DNA of 14,108 nucleotides from Chloroflexota bacterium. Lineage in GTDB: Bacteria; Chloroflexota; Dehalococcoidia; Dehalococcoidales; RBG-16-60-22. Below the pieces are notes generated by a model. The model was given only the letters and a program-made list of their open reading frames with translations, was not told where the DNA came from and made no database searches. Positions 1-6,243 of the stretch are shown piece by piece. The stretch is from assembly GCA_022574315.1 (NCBI GenBank), contig JACZSH010000024.1, positions 1 to 14,108 on the forward strand. The letters are read 5' to 3'. A program made the position numbers and the translations under genes. Numbering within the stretch: position 1 is the first letter of the stretch; each line of letters starts with the position of its first letter.

Positions 1-30
1 ACAGAAGGAGAGGGGGACACAGGGGGTGAG
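1..30. repeat. Partial copy of a G/C-rich dispersed repeat
   Basis: The first 30 bases, read on the minus strand, give a C-rich stretch of the form CTCACCCCCT-xxxx-CCCCCTCTCC. The same arrangement occurs on the plus strand at about 13994-14019 at the other end of the window, so the two are related elements in opposite orientation. Only the edge of this copy lies inside the window, so its full structure is not visible. From 31 to 92 I see no gene; the AT-rich stretch at 36-55 could hold a promoter for purD, but no convincing -35/-10 pair is present. Confidence 0.5.
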
Positions 31-92
31 GTTGGTAAATAATCTCTTAATAAATGCCAGGAGTGAACTCTGGAGAAGAAGAGTCTCTTCGC

Positions 93-202
93 GTCATTGC
101 GAGGAGGCGTAGCCGACGTGGCAATCTGGGAGGTGTGGGGCTCCTTCCCCACCACACAGATTGCTTCGCCTTCCGACTTCGTCGGAATGGTCTCGCAATG
201 AC
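93..202 (+). repeat. MITE/REP-like palindromic repeat, copy 1
   Basis: This 110-bp element is bounded by perfect 11-bp terminal inverted repeats, GTCATTGCGAG (93-103) and CTCGCAATGAC (192-202). Inside it are nested complementary arms (GCAATCT at 121-127 against AGATTGC at 158-164, extending imperfectly through GGTGTGGGG and CCCCACCAC), so the transcript would fold into a long hairpin. Bases 93-167 are identical, over 75 bp, to the reverse complement of 6082-6156. The right part differs: this copy has a small extra hairpin (TTCCGAC/GTCGGAA, about 171-186). There is no coding capacity. It ends 3 nt before the purD SD, so it probably lies in the purD 5' leader. Confidence 0.85.
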
Positions 203-205
203 ATT

Positions 206-213
206 AGAGGAGG
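206..213 (+). promoter_or_regulatory. Strong purD ribosome binding site that decides the start
   Basis: AGAGGAGG lies 7 nt upstream of the CTG codon at 221 but 19 nt upstream of the first conventional in-frame start, GTG at 233. The spacing favours initiation at CTG 221. An in-frame TGA at 215-217 excludes any start further upstream. Confidence 0.7.
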
Positions 214-220
214 CTGAACT

Positions 221-1489
221 CTGAAAGTACTGGTGATAGGCAGCGGAGCCAGGGAGCATACTTTAGTCTGGAAGCTGTCCCAAAGCCCCAGGGTAAAGGA
301 GATTTATGCTGCTCCGGGTAATGCCGGCACCGGTCAAATCGCCCGCAATCTGGAAATAACCCCGATGGATATCGAGGCATTATTAACCGCCGTCGGTGAT
401 AACAAAATTGACCTGACCGTAGTCGGCCCGGAAGCACCGCTGGCGGCCGGCATCGTCGACCGGTTTCAGAGCCGGGGTCTGGCTGTTTTCGGCGCCACGA
501 AGGGCGCCGCTCAAATAGAGTCAAGCAAAGTATTCGCCAAGCAACTGATGCGGAAATACGGGCTTCCCGGCGCGCAAAGCGCCAGTTTTTCCGATTACGA
601 GGCGGCAAAGCGTTATCTCCGGCAGCACCGGTTGCCGGTGGTGATTAAAGCCGATGGACTGGCGGCCGGGAAAGGGGTGGTGGTGGCTGATTCGCAGGCA
701 GAAGCCCTGGAAGCGCTGGCTGATTTTATGGAGCGAAAATCGCTCGGCGAGGCCGGCGACCAGGTACTCATCGAAGAACACTTGTCCGGCCAAGAGATGA
801 GCGTCTTCGCCTTCACCGACGCCCGCACGGTAGCCCCGGTGGTCACCGCCTGCGACTACAAGCGAATTTATGACGGCGACCGGGGACCGAATACCGGCGG
901 CATGGGCAGCTACAGTCCGCCTTACTTTCTAAGTCCGGCGCTCAATGAAATGGTCACTGAAAAGATAATGAAACCGGCGGTGAGAGCGTTAGGTGAAGAA
1001 AACAATCCATACAAGGGCGTTCTTTACGGCGGCCTGATGATTACCAATTCCGGCCCAAAAGTGCTAGAATTCAATGCCCGGCTCGGCGATCCGGAAACAC
1101 AGGTGGTGCTGCCCAGGCTGAAAACAGACCTGGTGGATATTATGATGGCGATAGTGCAGGGTAAACTGGAGGAGGTAAACATAGAGTGGAGCGGAAAGGC
1201 TTGCGTGGGGGTGGTGATGGCGTCCGCCGGATATCCGGGCAGCTATAAAACCGGCTTCCCCATCAGCGGACTGGACAAACTTGAGACGGACATTCTGGTC
1301 TTTCACGCCGGGACAAAGATTGGAGACACCCCGGGACAGGTGGTAACCAGCGGAGGCCGGGTGCTTACCGTGGTGGCTAGCGGCGAAAATATTGCTGAGG
1401 CCAGAGATAAAGTATACCGTAATATTTCACTGATTCACTTCGAAGGCAGCTACTACCGCAAGGATATTGCCGAAATAAAAAATAACTGA
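221..1489 (+). CDS. purD: Phosphoribosylamine-glycine ligase (GARS)
   Basis: PurD joins glycine to 5-phosphoribosylamine using ATP, the second step of de novo purine synthesis, in the cytoplasm. It is an ATP-grasp enzyme of about 422 residues, normal for the family. Visible motifs are the N-terminal KVLVIGSGAREH nucleotide-like fold, VIKADGLAAGKGVVV in the ATP-grasp domain, CDYKRIYDGDRGPNTGGMG, and LEFNARLGDPETQ, which carries metal/ATP ligands. The conserved residues KVL lie upstream of GTG 233, and AGAGGAGG sits 7 nt before CTG 221, so I place the start at CTG 221; annotators restricted to ATG/GTG/TTG would choose GTG 233, four codons shorter. It is the first gene of a purD-purE-purB-purC operon, with purE 13 nt downstream. 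Family assignment is secure; the CTG start is an inference. Confidence 0.96.
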   Translation: MKVLVIGSGAREHTLVWKLSQSPRVKEIYAAPGNAGTGQIARNLEITPMDIEALLTAVGDNKIDLTVVGPEAPLAAGIVDRFQSRGLAVFGATKGAAQIESSKVFAKQLMRKYGLPGAQSASFSDYEAAKRYLRQHRLPVVIKADGLAAGKGVVVADSQAEALEALADFMERKSLGEAGDQVLIEEHLSGQEMSVFAFTDARTVAPVVTACDYKRIYDGDRGPNTGGMGSYSPPYFLSPALNEMVTEKIMKPAVRALGEENNPYKGVLYGGLMITNSGPKVLEFNARLGDPETQVVLPRLKTDLVDIMMAIVQGKLEEVNIEWSGKACVGVVMASAGYPGSYKTGFPISGLDKLETDILVFHAGTKIGDTPGQVVTSGGRVLTVVASGENIAEARDKVYRNISLIHFEGSYYRKDIAEIKNN

Positions 1490-1502
1490 TGAGAGAGATA
1501 AA

Positions 1503-1964
1503 ATGCCGCTAGTCGCTATCGTAATGGGTTCAAAATCGGATACCGAGGTAATGAAACCGACTTCCGAAATACTGTCCGGTCTCGGCATCGAGCACGAGGT
1601 CAATATTATTTCAGCCCACCGCACCCCGGAGAAAGCCAGGCAGTTCGGCCTGACCGCCCGGGAACGCGGTATCGAAGTCATTATCGCCGCCGCCGGAGCC
1701 GCCGCCCACCTGCCCGGTGTCCTGGCCAGCTGGACCACGTTACCGGTTATCGGCGTGCCCCTGCCCGGGAGCGCCCTTCAGGGGGTGGATGCCCTGTATT
1801 CCATCGTGCAGATGCCGGGAGGGATACCGGTGGCCTGTGTTGCCGTCGGCAGCGCCGGAGCCAAAAATGCCGCCTACCTGGCGGCGCAAATCCTGGGGCT
1901 TAAATACGATCAGATACGTGAGTCATACGAAAAATACCGGCGAGACCTGCAAGGAGACCACTGA
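1503..1964 (+). CDS. purE: N5-carboxyaminoimidazole ribonucleotide mutase
   Basis: PurE interconverts N5-CAIR and CAIR in the purine pathway. The 153-residue protein has the class I signature: MGSKSDTEVM near the N terminus, SAHRTPEKA, AGAAAHLPGVLAS, LPVIGVPLP, and DALYSIVQMPGGIPVA. These follow the bacterial mutase pattern rather than class II AIR carboxylases. Class I enzymes normally need PurK to make N5-CAIR; no purK is seen in this window. The ATG follows purD by 13 nt with a weak purine-rich RBS (GAGAGAG), suggesting translation coupled to purD. Its TGA stop overlaps the purB ATG by one base (TGATG). Confidence 0.96.
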   Translation: MPLVAIVMGSKSDTEVMKPTSEILSGLGIEHEVNIISAHRTPEKARQFGLTARERGIEVIIAAAGAAAHLPGVLASWTTLPVIGVPLPGSALQGVDALYSIVQMPGGIPVACVAVGSAGAKNAAYLAAQILGLKYDQIRESYEKYRRDLQGDH

Positions 1965-3277
1965 TGATTGAGCGGTACTCCCGTCCCGCGATGAAGAAAA
2001 TATGGACCGAGGAGAACAAGTTTAATAAATGGCTTGAGGTGGAAATAGCCGTTTGCGACGCCTGGGCCGAATCAGGTGTTATCCCCAGAGAGGCCATCGC
2101 CAAGATTAAACTGGCCAGATGCAATATCAAGCGCATGGACGAGATTCTCCAGGAAACTCATCATGACATGACCGCTTTTCTGGGCGCCGTGTCCGAAAGC
2201 CTGGGAGATGAATCGCGCTTTATTCACCTCGGCCTTACTTCCTCCGATGTCATGGACACCGCCCTCAGCCTCCAGATAGTCGAGGCGGCCGGGATATTAA
2301 CCCAGGATATAAAAGAACTCATTGCCGTGCTGGCGCAGAAAGCCATGGAACACAAATATACGCCGATGATAGGCCGCACCCACGGTATCCATGCCGAACC
2401 GATTACTTTCGGGCTCAAGCTGGCGATATGGGTCGAAGAAATGAGACGTAATCTGCACCGGCTCACCGAGGCCCATAAGGGCATCGCCGTCGGCAAAATA
2501 TCGGGGGCGGTGGGCACTTATGCCACCATACCACCCGAAGTCGAACAGAAAGCGTGCCGCAAGCTGGGACTGACCCCGGCACCGGTGTCAAACCAGGTCT
2601 TACAACGCGACCGTCACGCGCAATTCATCACTACGCTGGCCATAATCTCCGGCTCCCTGGAAAAATTCGCCACCGAAATCAGGGGGCTGCAACGTACCGA
2701 AGTAGGCGAGGTGGGCGAGCCTTTTGGCAGCACCCAGACCGGCTCATCGGCCATGCCCCACAAGCGCAACCCGGAGCTCTGCGAGCGGGTCACCGGCCTG
2801 GCCAGACTGGTGAGGGGCTACGCTTTAACTTCCATGGAAAACATCGCCCTGTGGCACGAGCGTGATATCAGTCATTCCTCGACCGAGCGTATCATATTCC
2901 CGGACGCCTGCCTGGTGCTGGACTATACGCTGGGAATTTTTACTAACGTCATGAAAGGGCTGGAAGTTTACCCGCGGAGAATGAAAAAGAATATCGATAT
3001 GAGCAAAGGTCTGTTTAACTCACAGCGGGTGATGCTGGCCATGATCGACAAGGGTTTAAGTCGTAAAGCCGCCTATGAGCTGGTACAGCGCAACGCGATG
3101 CGGGCCTGGAAGGGTAACAAAGAATTCAGCCGCCTGCTGAAAGCCGACCCCGAAGTTACCGCCGTCCTGCCTGCGGAAGAACTGGACTCACTCTTCGATT
3201 TACAATACTATCTGCGCAACGTCGACGAGATTTTCGAGCGCGTGGGCTTGACCGCCACCCAGTGGCAGGCACACTGA
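1964..3277 (+). CDS. purB: Adenylosuccinate lyase
   Basis: PurB removes fumarate twice in purine synthesis, from SAICAR and from adenylosuccinate. The 437-residue protein belongs to the fumarase/aspartase superfamily and has the typical N terminus MIERYSRPAMKKIW, then HHDMTAFL, LGLTSSDVMDTA, GRTHGIHAEPITFG with the active-site histidine, and the signature loop GSSAMPHKRNP carrying the catalytic serine. Length and motif order are normal. The ATG overlaps the purE stop by one nucleotide, and AAGGAG at 1951-1956 is well spaced, so purE and purB are translationally coupled. A 55-nt gap to purC contains a small GCCCG/CGGGC palindrome but no U-run, so I do not call a terminator there. Confidence 0.97.
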   Translation: MIERYSRPAMKKIWTEENKFNKWLEVEIAVCDAWAESGVIPREAIAKIKLARCNIKRMDEILQETHHDMTAFLGAVSESLGDESRFIHLGLTSSDVMDTALSLQIVEAAGILTQDIKELIAVLAQKAMEHKYTPMIGRTHGIHAEPITFGLKLAIWVEEMRRNLHRLTEAHKGIAVGKISGAVGTYATIPPEVEQKACRKLGLTPAPVSNQVLQRDRHAQFITTLAIISGSLEKFATEIRGLQRTEVGEVGEPFGSTQTGSSAMPHKRNPELCERVTGLARLVRGYALTSMENIALWHERDISHSSTERIIFPDACLVLDYTLGIFTNVMKGLEVYPRRMKKNIDMSKGLFNSQRVMLAMIDKGLSRKAAYELVQRNAMRAWKGNKEFSRLLKADPEVTAVLPAEELDSLFDLQYYLRNVDEIFERVGLTATQWQAH

Positions 3278-3332
3278 ACTATCGCCCGCCGGGCACTGAA
3301 TTTATCATTTATCGAATTCAAGGAGGTTAGTG

Positions 3333-4262
3333 GTGATTGAAAATACTGATTCTACGGTGCTGCTGGATACCGACCTGCCTCTGCCGCTCTTTATCCGGGG
3401 GAAAATACGCGACGCCTATGACCTGGGCGACCACCTGCTGATCATCGCCAGCGACCGTCTCTCCGCTTTCGACGTGGTTCTCCCCTGCGGTATTCCCCGG
3501 AAAGGCCGGGTGCTTAACCAGCTGTCTGTTTTCTGGTTCGGGCATACCGCCCACATCGTACCCAACCACCTTGTCGAGTCGGTGGATAACGTTCATTGCC
3601 TGGATACATATGTGAGCCGGGAAAAGCGCTTTGATTACCCGTCCTATCTCGTCGGGCGTTCCATGGTGGTCAAGAAAGTGGAACGCATCCCGGTGGAATG
3701 TGTGGTGCGCGGCTATATCTCCGGTTCCGCCTGGGAAGATTACCAGCGAGCCGGCTCTATCTCCGGACTGCCGGCGCCGGAAGGTTTGCAGGAAAGCCAG
3801 GTGCTACCCGAACCGATATTCACCCCGACCACCAAGGCGGATACCGGCCACGACCTTCCGCTCAGTATGGACGAAGTCAGGAAATTGATCGGCGACAGGC
3901 TGACCGAAGAGATAAGAGAAAAAAGCCTGGCCGTTTACAATTATGCCCGGGAATACGCCCTGGACAAGGGCATTATCATTGCCGACACAAAAATGGAGTT
4001 CGGGCTGGACGGTGACCGGCTTATCCTGATTGACGAACTGCTGACGCCGGATTCGTCACGCTTCTGGGAGGCCTCCCAATATCAGATCGGACAATCTCAG
4101 CCCAGCTATGACAAACAACCGGTGCGGGACTGGCTGGTGCAGGCCGGCTGGGATAAAAACCCTCCGGCGCCGATGCTGCCCGACGAGGTAATCGAAGCTA
4201 CCTCTAAAAGATACCAGCAGGCCTACCAGCGGCTGACCGGCAGCGAGTTGGTCTTAGCCTGA
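3333..4262 (+). CDS. purC: SAICAR synthase (phosphoribosylaminoimidazole-succinocarboxamide synthase)
   Basis: PurC condenses CAIR with aspartate using ATP to give SAICAR, the substrate of the neighbouring PurB. At about 309 residues it matches the longer, yeast Ade1-like form rather than the roughly 240-residue Bacillus form. Motifs include RGKIRDAYDLGD, IIASDRLSAFDVVLP, VECVVRGYISGSAWEDY, PEPIFTPTTKAD, and IIADTKMEFG followed by LILIDELLTPDSSRFW. There are two consecutive GTG codons, at 3330 and 3333; AAGGAGG at 3320-3326 is 6 nt from 3333 and only 3 nt from 3330, so I prefer 3333. It is the last gene of the pur operon and ends 6 nt from the stop codon of the convergent hisB. Confidence 0.96.
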   Translation: MIENTDSTVLLDTDLPLPLFIRGKIRDAYDLGDHLLIIASDRLSAFDVVLPCGIPRKGRVLNQLSVFWFGHTAHIVPNHLVESVDNVHCLDTYVSREKRFDYPSYLVGRSMVVKKVERIPVECVVRGYISGSAWEDYQRAGSISGLPAPEGLQESQVLPEPIFTPTTKADTGHDLPLSMDEVRKLIGDRLTEEIREKSLAVYNYAREYALDKGIIIADTKMEFGLDGDRLILIDELLTPDSSRFWEASQYQIGQSQPSYDKQPVRDWLVQAGWDKNPPAPMLPDEVIEATSKRYQQAYQRLTGSELVLA

Positions 4263-4268
4263 GGTTCA

Positions 4269-4865
4269 TTATTCCAACAGGTCTTTAGTGCTGGGTAATT
4301 CCCCGCCAACCCGCGCGTCCAGCCGGGTCGCCGCATCGAGGGTCCTGCCCAGCGCCTTAAAGAGGGCTTCCGCCTTATGATGGTCATTTGACCCGTACGG
4401 TATCCTGACGTGCAGGTTAAGTTTGGCTTCGGTGGCAAAAGATTCCAGAAAATGACGGACCAGGTCGGTCGGAAAACCGAACAGGTCGTTATCCTGAAAC
4501 GTCATCTCCAGCCTGGCGTATCCCCGGCCGCTGATGTCCAGGGCCACCATGGCCAGCGCATCGTCCATGGGAACGGCGGCATCGGCCATGCGGACGATAC
4601 CTCTTTTTTCCCCCATCGCCTCCACCAGAGCTTTGCCCAGGCAAATGGCCACGTCTTCCACCAGGTGATGCTGGTCATCTCCGGTAGCGGTTAGTTTTAT
4701 GTCAAATAGTCCGTGTTTCACCATCTGCGATAAGAGGTGGTCGAAGAGTTTTATCCCGGTGTTGATATCCCACTGTCCGCTGCCGTCAATATTGAATTCC
4801 AGACTGATATCAGTTTCTTTGGTGGCTCTCTTGACAGTTGCTTTTCGATTATCCATTTTGCTCAC
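4269..4865 (-). CDS. hisB: Imidazoleglycerol-phosphate dehydratase
   Basis: HisB dehydrates imidazole glycerol phosphate to imidazole acetol phosphate, the step before HisC. The protein of up to 198 residues is the monofunctional form with no phosphatase domain. Both metal-binding repeats are present: DQHHLVED at residues 64-71 and DHHKAEALFKAL at 161-172, with FDHLLSQ near residue 41. The start is ambiguous: GTG at 4865 overlaps the hisC end by 17 nt, while ATG at 4856, three codons in, overlaps by 8 nt and gives a more typical N terminus. Both have only weak SD-like sequence (GAGAG or GAGTGAG), consistent with coupling to hisC. It is the last gene of the his cluster, tail to tail with purC. 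Confidence 0.96.
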   Translation of the reverse strand: MSKMDNRKATVKRATKETDISLEFNIDGSGQWDINTGIKLFDHLLSQMVKHGLFDIKLTATGDDQHHLVEDVAICLGKALVEAMGEKRGIVRMADAAVPMDDALAMVALDISGRGYARLEMTFQDNDLFGFPTDLVRHFLESFATEAKLNLHVRIPYGSNDHHKAEALFKALGRTLDAATRLDARVGGELPSTKDLLE

Positions 4866-5955
4866 TCTCTATCTCACGGAGGGCTTTAATCACGGCCACG
4901 GTGTGCTCCGGTTTGCCGACACCGATACGGAGGCTGTTTTTCAGCAGCGGCTGGTCAAAGTAGCGCACCAGGATTCCTTTGGACTGTAGTTTTTGCTGTA
5001 AATCACCCGCCTTCCCTTTCAGCACGGCGCAGTAAATAAAATTAGCCCGGGAAGGGAACGGTTTTAGCCAGCTGAATTTGGTCAGCTCCTCAAAAAACTT
5101 TTCTCTTTCGGCGATAATCATTCGCACCGTGTTATTCAGGTAGTCGATGTCCTTAAACGACTCCCGGACGGCAATCATGGCCGCGCCGTTAACGCAATAC
5201 GGCTCTTTTATCCGCATCAGATAGTCGGCTATTTTAGGCGGGAATAAGCCGTAGCCGATCCTCAGTCCGGCCAGGCCCGCCCACTTACTGAAAGTGCGCA
5301 GTATCATCAAATTAGGGTAGTCCGGCATCAAGTCAACCACCGTCTCTCCGCCGAACTCACAATACGCTTCGTCGACAAATATCGGAACGCCTGTCTCCAG
5401 CAGTTCCACGATATCCTGCCGCGGGGTGATAGTGCCGGTGGGGTTATTGGGTGTGGCCAGTAATATCATCTTGGTCCTAGGGGTGATGGCCGCTTTTACT
5501 TTCTTGATATCGACCGCAAAATCCTCATCCCGGAGAACATCGACAAGAGTGCCGCCGGTCAGCGCCATAAAGAACTGGAAAAGGGCAAAGCTGGGGACAC
5601 AGTTGATTACCTCGTCACCCGGGCCGATAAAAAGCCGCATCGTCAGGTCGATAAGCTGGTCACTCCCGGAGCTGGCCACAATTTGAGCGGCATTAACGCC
5701 GGTATATTCCTGAATCTGGCGTCTTATCTCCGTCTGTTCCGGGTCCGGGTAAACGCTCAGGTTCGAATATTCCGCCAGCGCCGCCGTTACCCGGGGAGAG
5801 CACCCGTAAGGATTCTCGTTGGCATCCAGTTTGATGATATCCTCCAGGGGCACGGCCACTTTATCTCCCAGGGTCTCCGGTGCCCGGCTGGCGGCATAAC
5901 CGCTGAAATTAACCAGTTCGCTTCTTATCAGTTTATCCAGTTCCTGAAAGGCCAC
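4849..5955 (-). CDS. hisC: Histidinol-phosphate aminotransferase
   Basis: HisC transfers the glutamate amino group to imidazole acetol phosphate, giving histidinol phosphate. It is a class I/II PLP aminotransferase of about 368 residues, a normal length. Visible motifs are KLDANENPYG near residue 44, ASSGSDQLIDL near 96, ATPNNPTG near 169, VDEAYCEF near 196, and the PLP lysine in RTFSKWAGLAGLRIGYG near residue 224. TTG at 5958 and GTG at 5955 are adjacent candidates; the SD GGAGG at 5963-5967 is 4 nt from the TTG and 7 nt from the GTG, so GTG 5955 is preferred. A 16-codon upstream ORF in the same frame ends in TGA at 5968-5970, overlapping the hisC SD. The gene overlaps hisB downstream. Confidence 0.96.
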   Translation of the reverse strand: MAFQELDKLIRSELVNFSGYAASRAPETLGDKVAVPLEDIIKLDANENPYGCSPRVTAALAEYSNLSVYPDPEQTEIRRQIQEYTGVNAAQIVASSGSDQLIDLTMRLFIGPGDEVINCVPSFALFQFFMALTGGTLVDVLRDEDFAVDIKKVKAAITPRTKMILLATPNNPTGTITPRQDIVELLETGVPIFVDEAYCEFGGETVVDLMPDYPNLMILRTFSKWAGLAGLRIGYGLFPPKIADYLMRIKEPYCVNGAAMIAVRESFKDIDYLNNTVRMIIAEREKFFEELTKFSWLKPFPSRANFIYCAVLKGKAGDLQQKLQSKGILVRYFDQPLLKNSLRIGVGKPEHTVAVIKALREIESEQNG

Positions 5956-5967
5956 CAATTTACCTCC

Positions 5968-6018
5968 TCAATATGTTACCGCCGGTACGGCGGCGATATT
6001 TTGTTGTGCTGTGCTCAT
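5968..6018 (-). CDS. Candidate 16-residue upstream ORF of hisC
   Basis: On the minus strand an ATG (6016-6018) follows a strong SD, GGAGG at 6024-6028, with a 5-nt spacer. It opens a frame encoding MSTAQQNIAAVPAVTY and then TGA. The stop merges with the hisC SD (TGAGGAGG), and the frame is the same as hisC, so a terminating ribosome sits on the hisC initiation region. The peptide has no histidine, so this is not a classical his attenuator leader. A 6-bp hairpin lies within the coding part. It could be a coupling or regulatory leader ORF or a real small peptide. No homologue is recognised, and such short frames can arise by chance; the RBS is the main support. Confidence 0.4.
   Translation of the reverse strand: MSTAQQNIAAVPAVTY
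5979..5993 (-). other. Hairpin directly upstream of the hisC RBS
   Basis: The perfect 6-bp arms CCGCCG (5979-5984) and CGGCGG (5988-5993) are separated by a 3-nt loop. The hairpin sits inside the 16-codon upstream ORF, about 11 nt before the hisC SD on the minus strand. No U-run follows it, so it is not an intrinsic terminator. A ribosome translating the upstream ORF would melt it, which suggests a translational control role (inference). Confidence 0.4.
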
Positions 6019-6062
6019 CGGTTCCTCCAGGATGGATAATTTGTATTTGGTTGAATTCGCTT

Positions 6063-6156
6063 GTCATGGCGAGCCGGAGGTGAAGCAATCTGTGTGGTGG
6101 GGAAGGAGCCCCACACCTCCCAGATTGCCACGTCGGCTACGCCTCCTCGCAATGAC
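6063..6156 (-). repeat. MITE/REP-like palindromic repeat, copy 2 (inverted)
   Basis: Read on the minus strand, this 94-bp element starts GTCATTGCGAG and matches copy 1 (93-202) exactly for 75 bp (6082-6156 here). It then diverges to a shorter right end, finishing in CTCGCCATGAC, an imperfect terminal inverted repeat. It lies between the hisD stop and the hisC leader, so it would be part of any hisD-hisC transcript and form a large hairpin there. It has no coding potential. Exact identity between intergenic copies suggests recent spread or gene conversion. The rest of the 285-nt hisD-hisC gap holds the candidate promoter and the upstream ORF listed separately. Confidence 0.85.
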
Positions 6157-6205
6157 ATCACCAATCAAAACCGAATAATACCATAATTTGTTTAGTAACT
6201 ATCAT

Positions 6206-6233
6206 TTTGTACAATTTATCGTCCGGCTGTCAA
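6206..6233 (-). promoter_or_regulatory. Candidate promoter for hisC-hisB
   Basis: On the minus strand a perfect TTGACA (6228-6233) is followed after 16 nt by TACAAA (6206-6211), a weaker -10. It begins about 10 nt after the hisD stop, upstream of the palindromic repeat and the hisC leader ORF. It would let hisC-hisB be expressed separately from hisZ-hisG-hisD. The -10 box is poor, so support is moderate. Confidence 0.35.
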
Positions 6234-6243
6234 ATAAACGGCC

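Noticed and set aside
93..202. Riboswitch (for example a purine riboswitch) upstream of purD
   Set aside because: The structured leader is a dispersed palindromic repeat found again between hisD and hisC, so it is not a purine-specific aptamer.
3281..3300. Terminator between purB and purC
   Set aside because: The GCCCG/CGGGC palindrome is short and followed by mixed sequence, not a U-run; purC is clearly part of the same functional operon.
5968..6018. Classical histidine attenuator leader peptide
   Set aside because: The 16-residue peptide contains no histidine and no terminator hairpin with a U-run follows; only a coupling or regulatory upstream ORF is supported.
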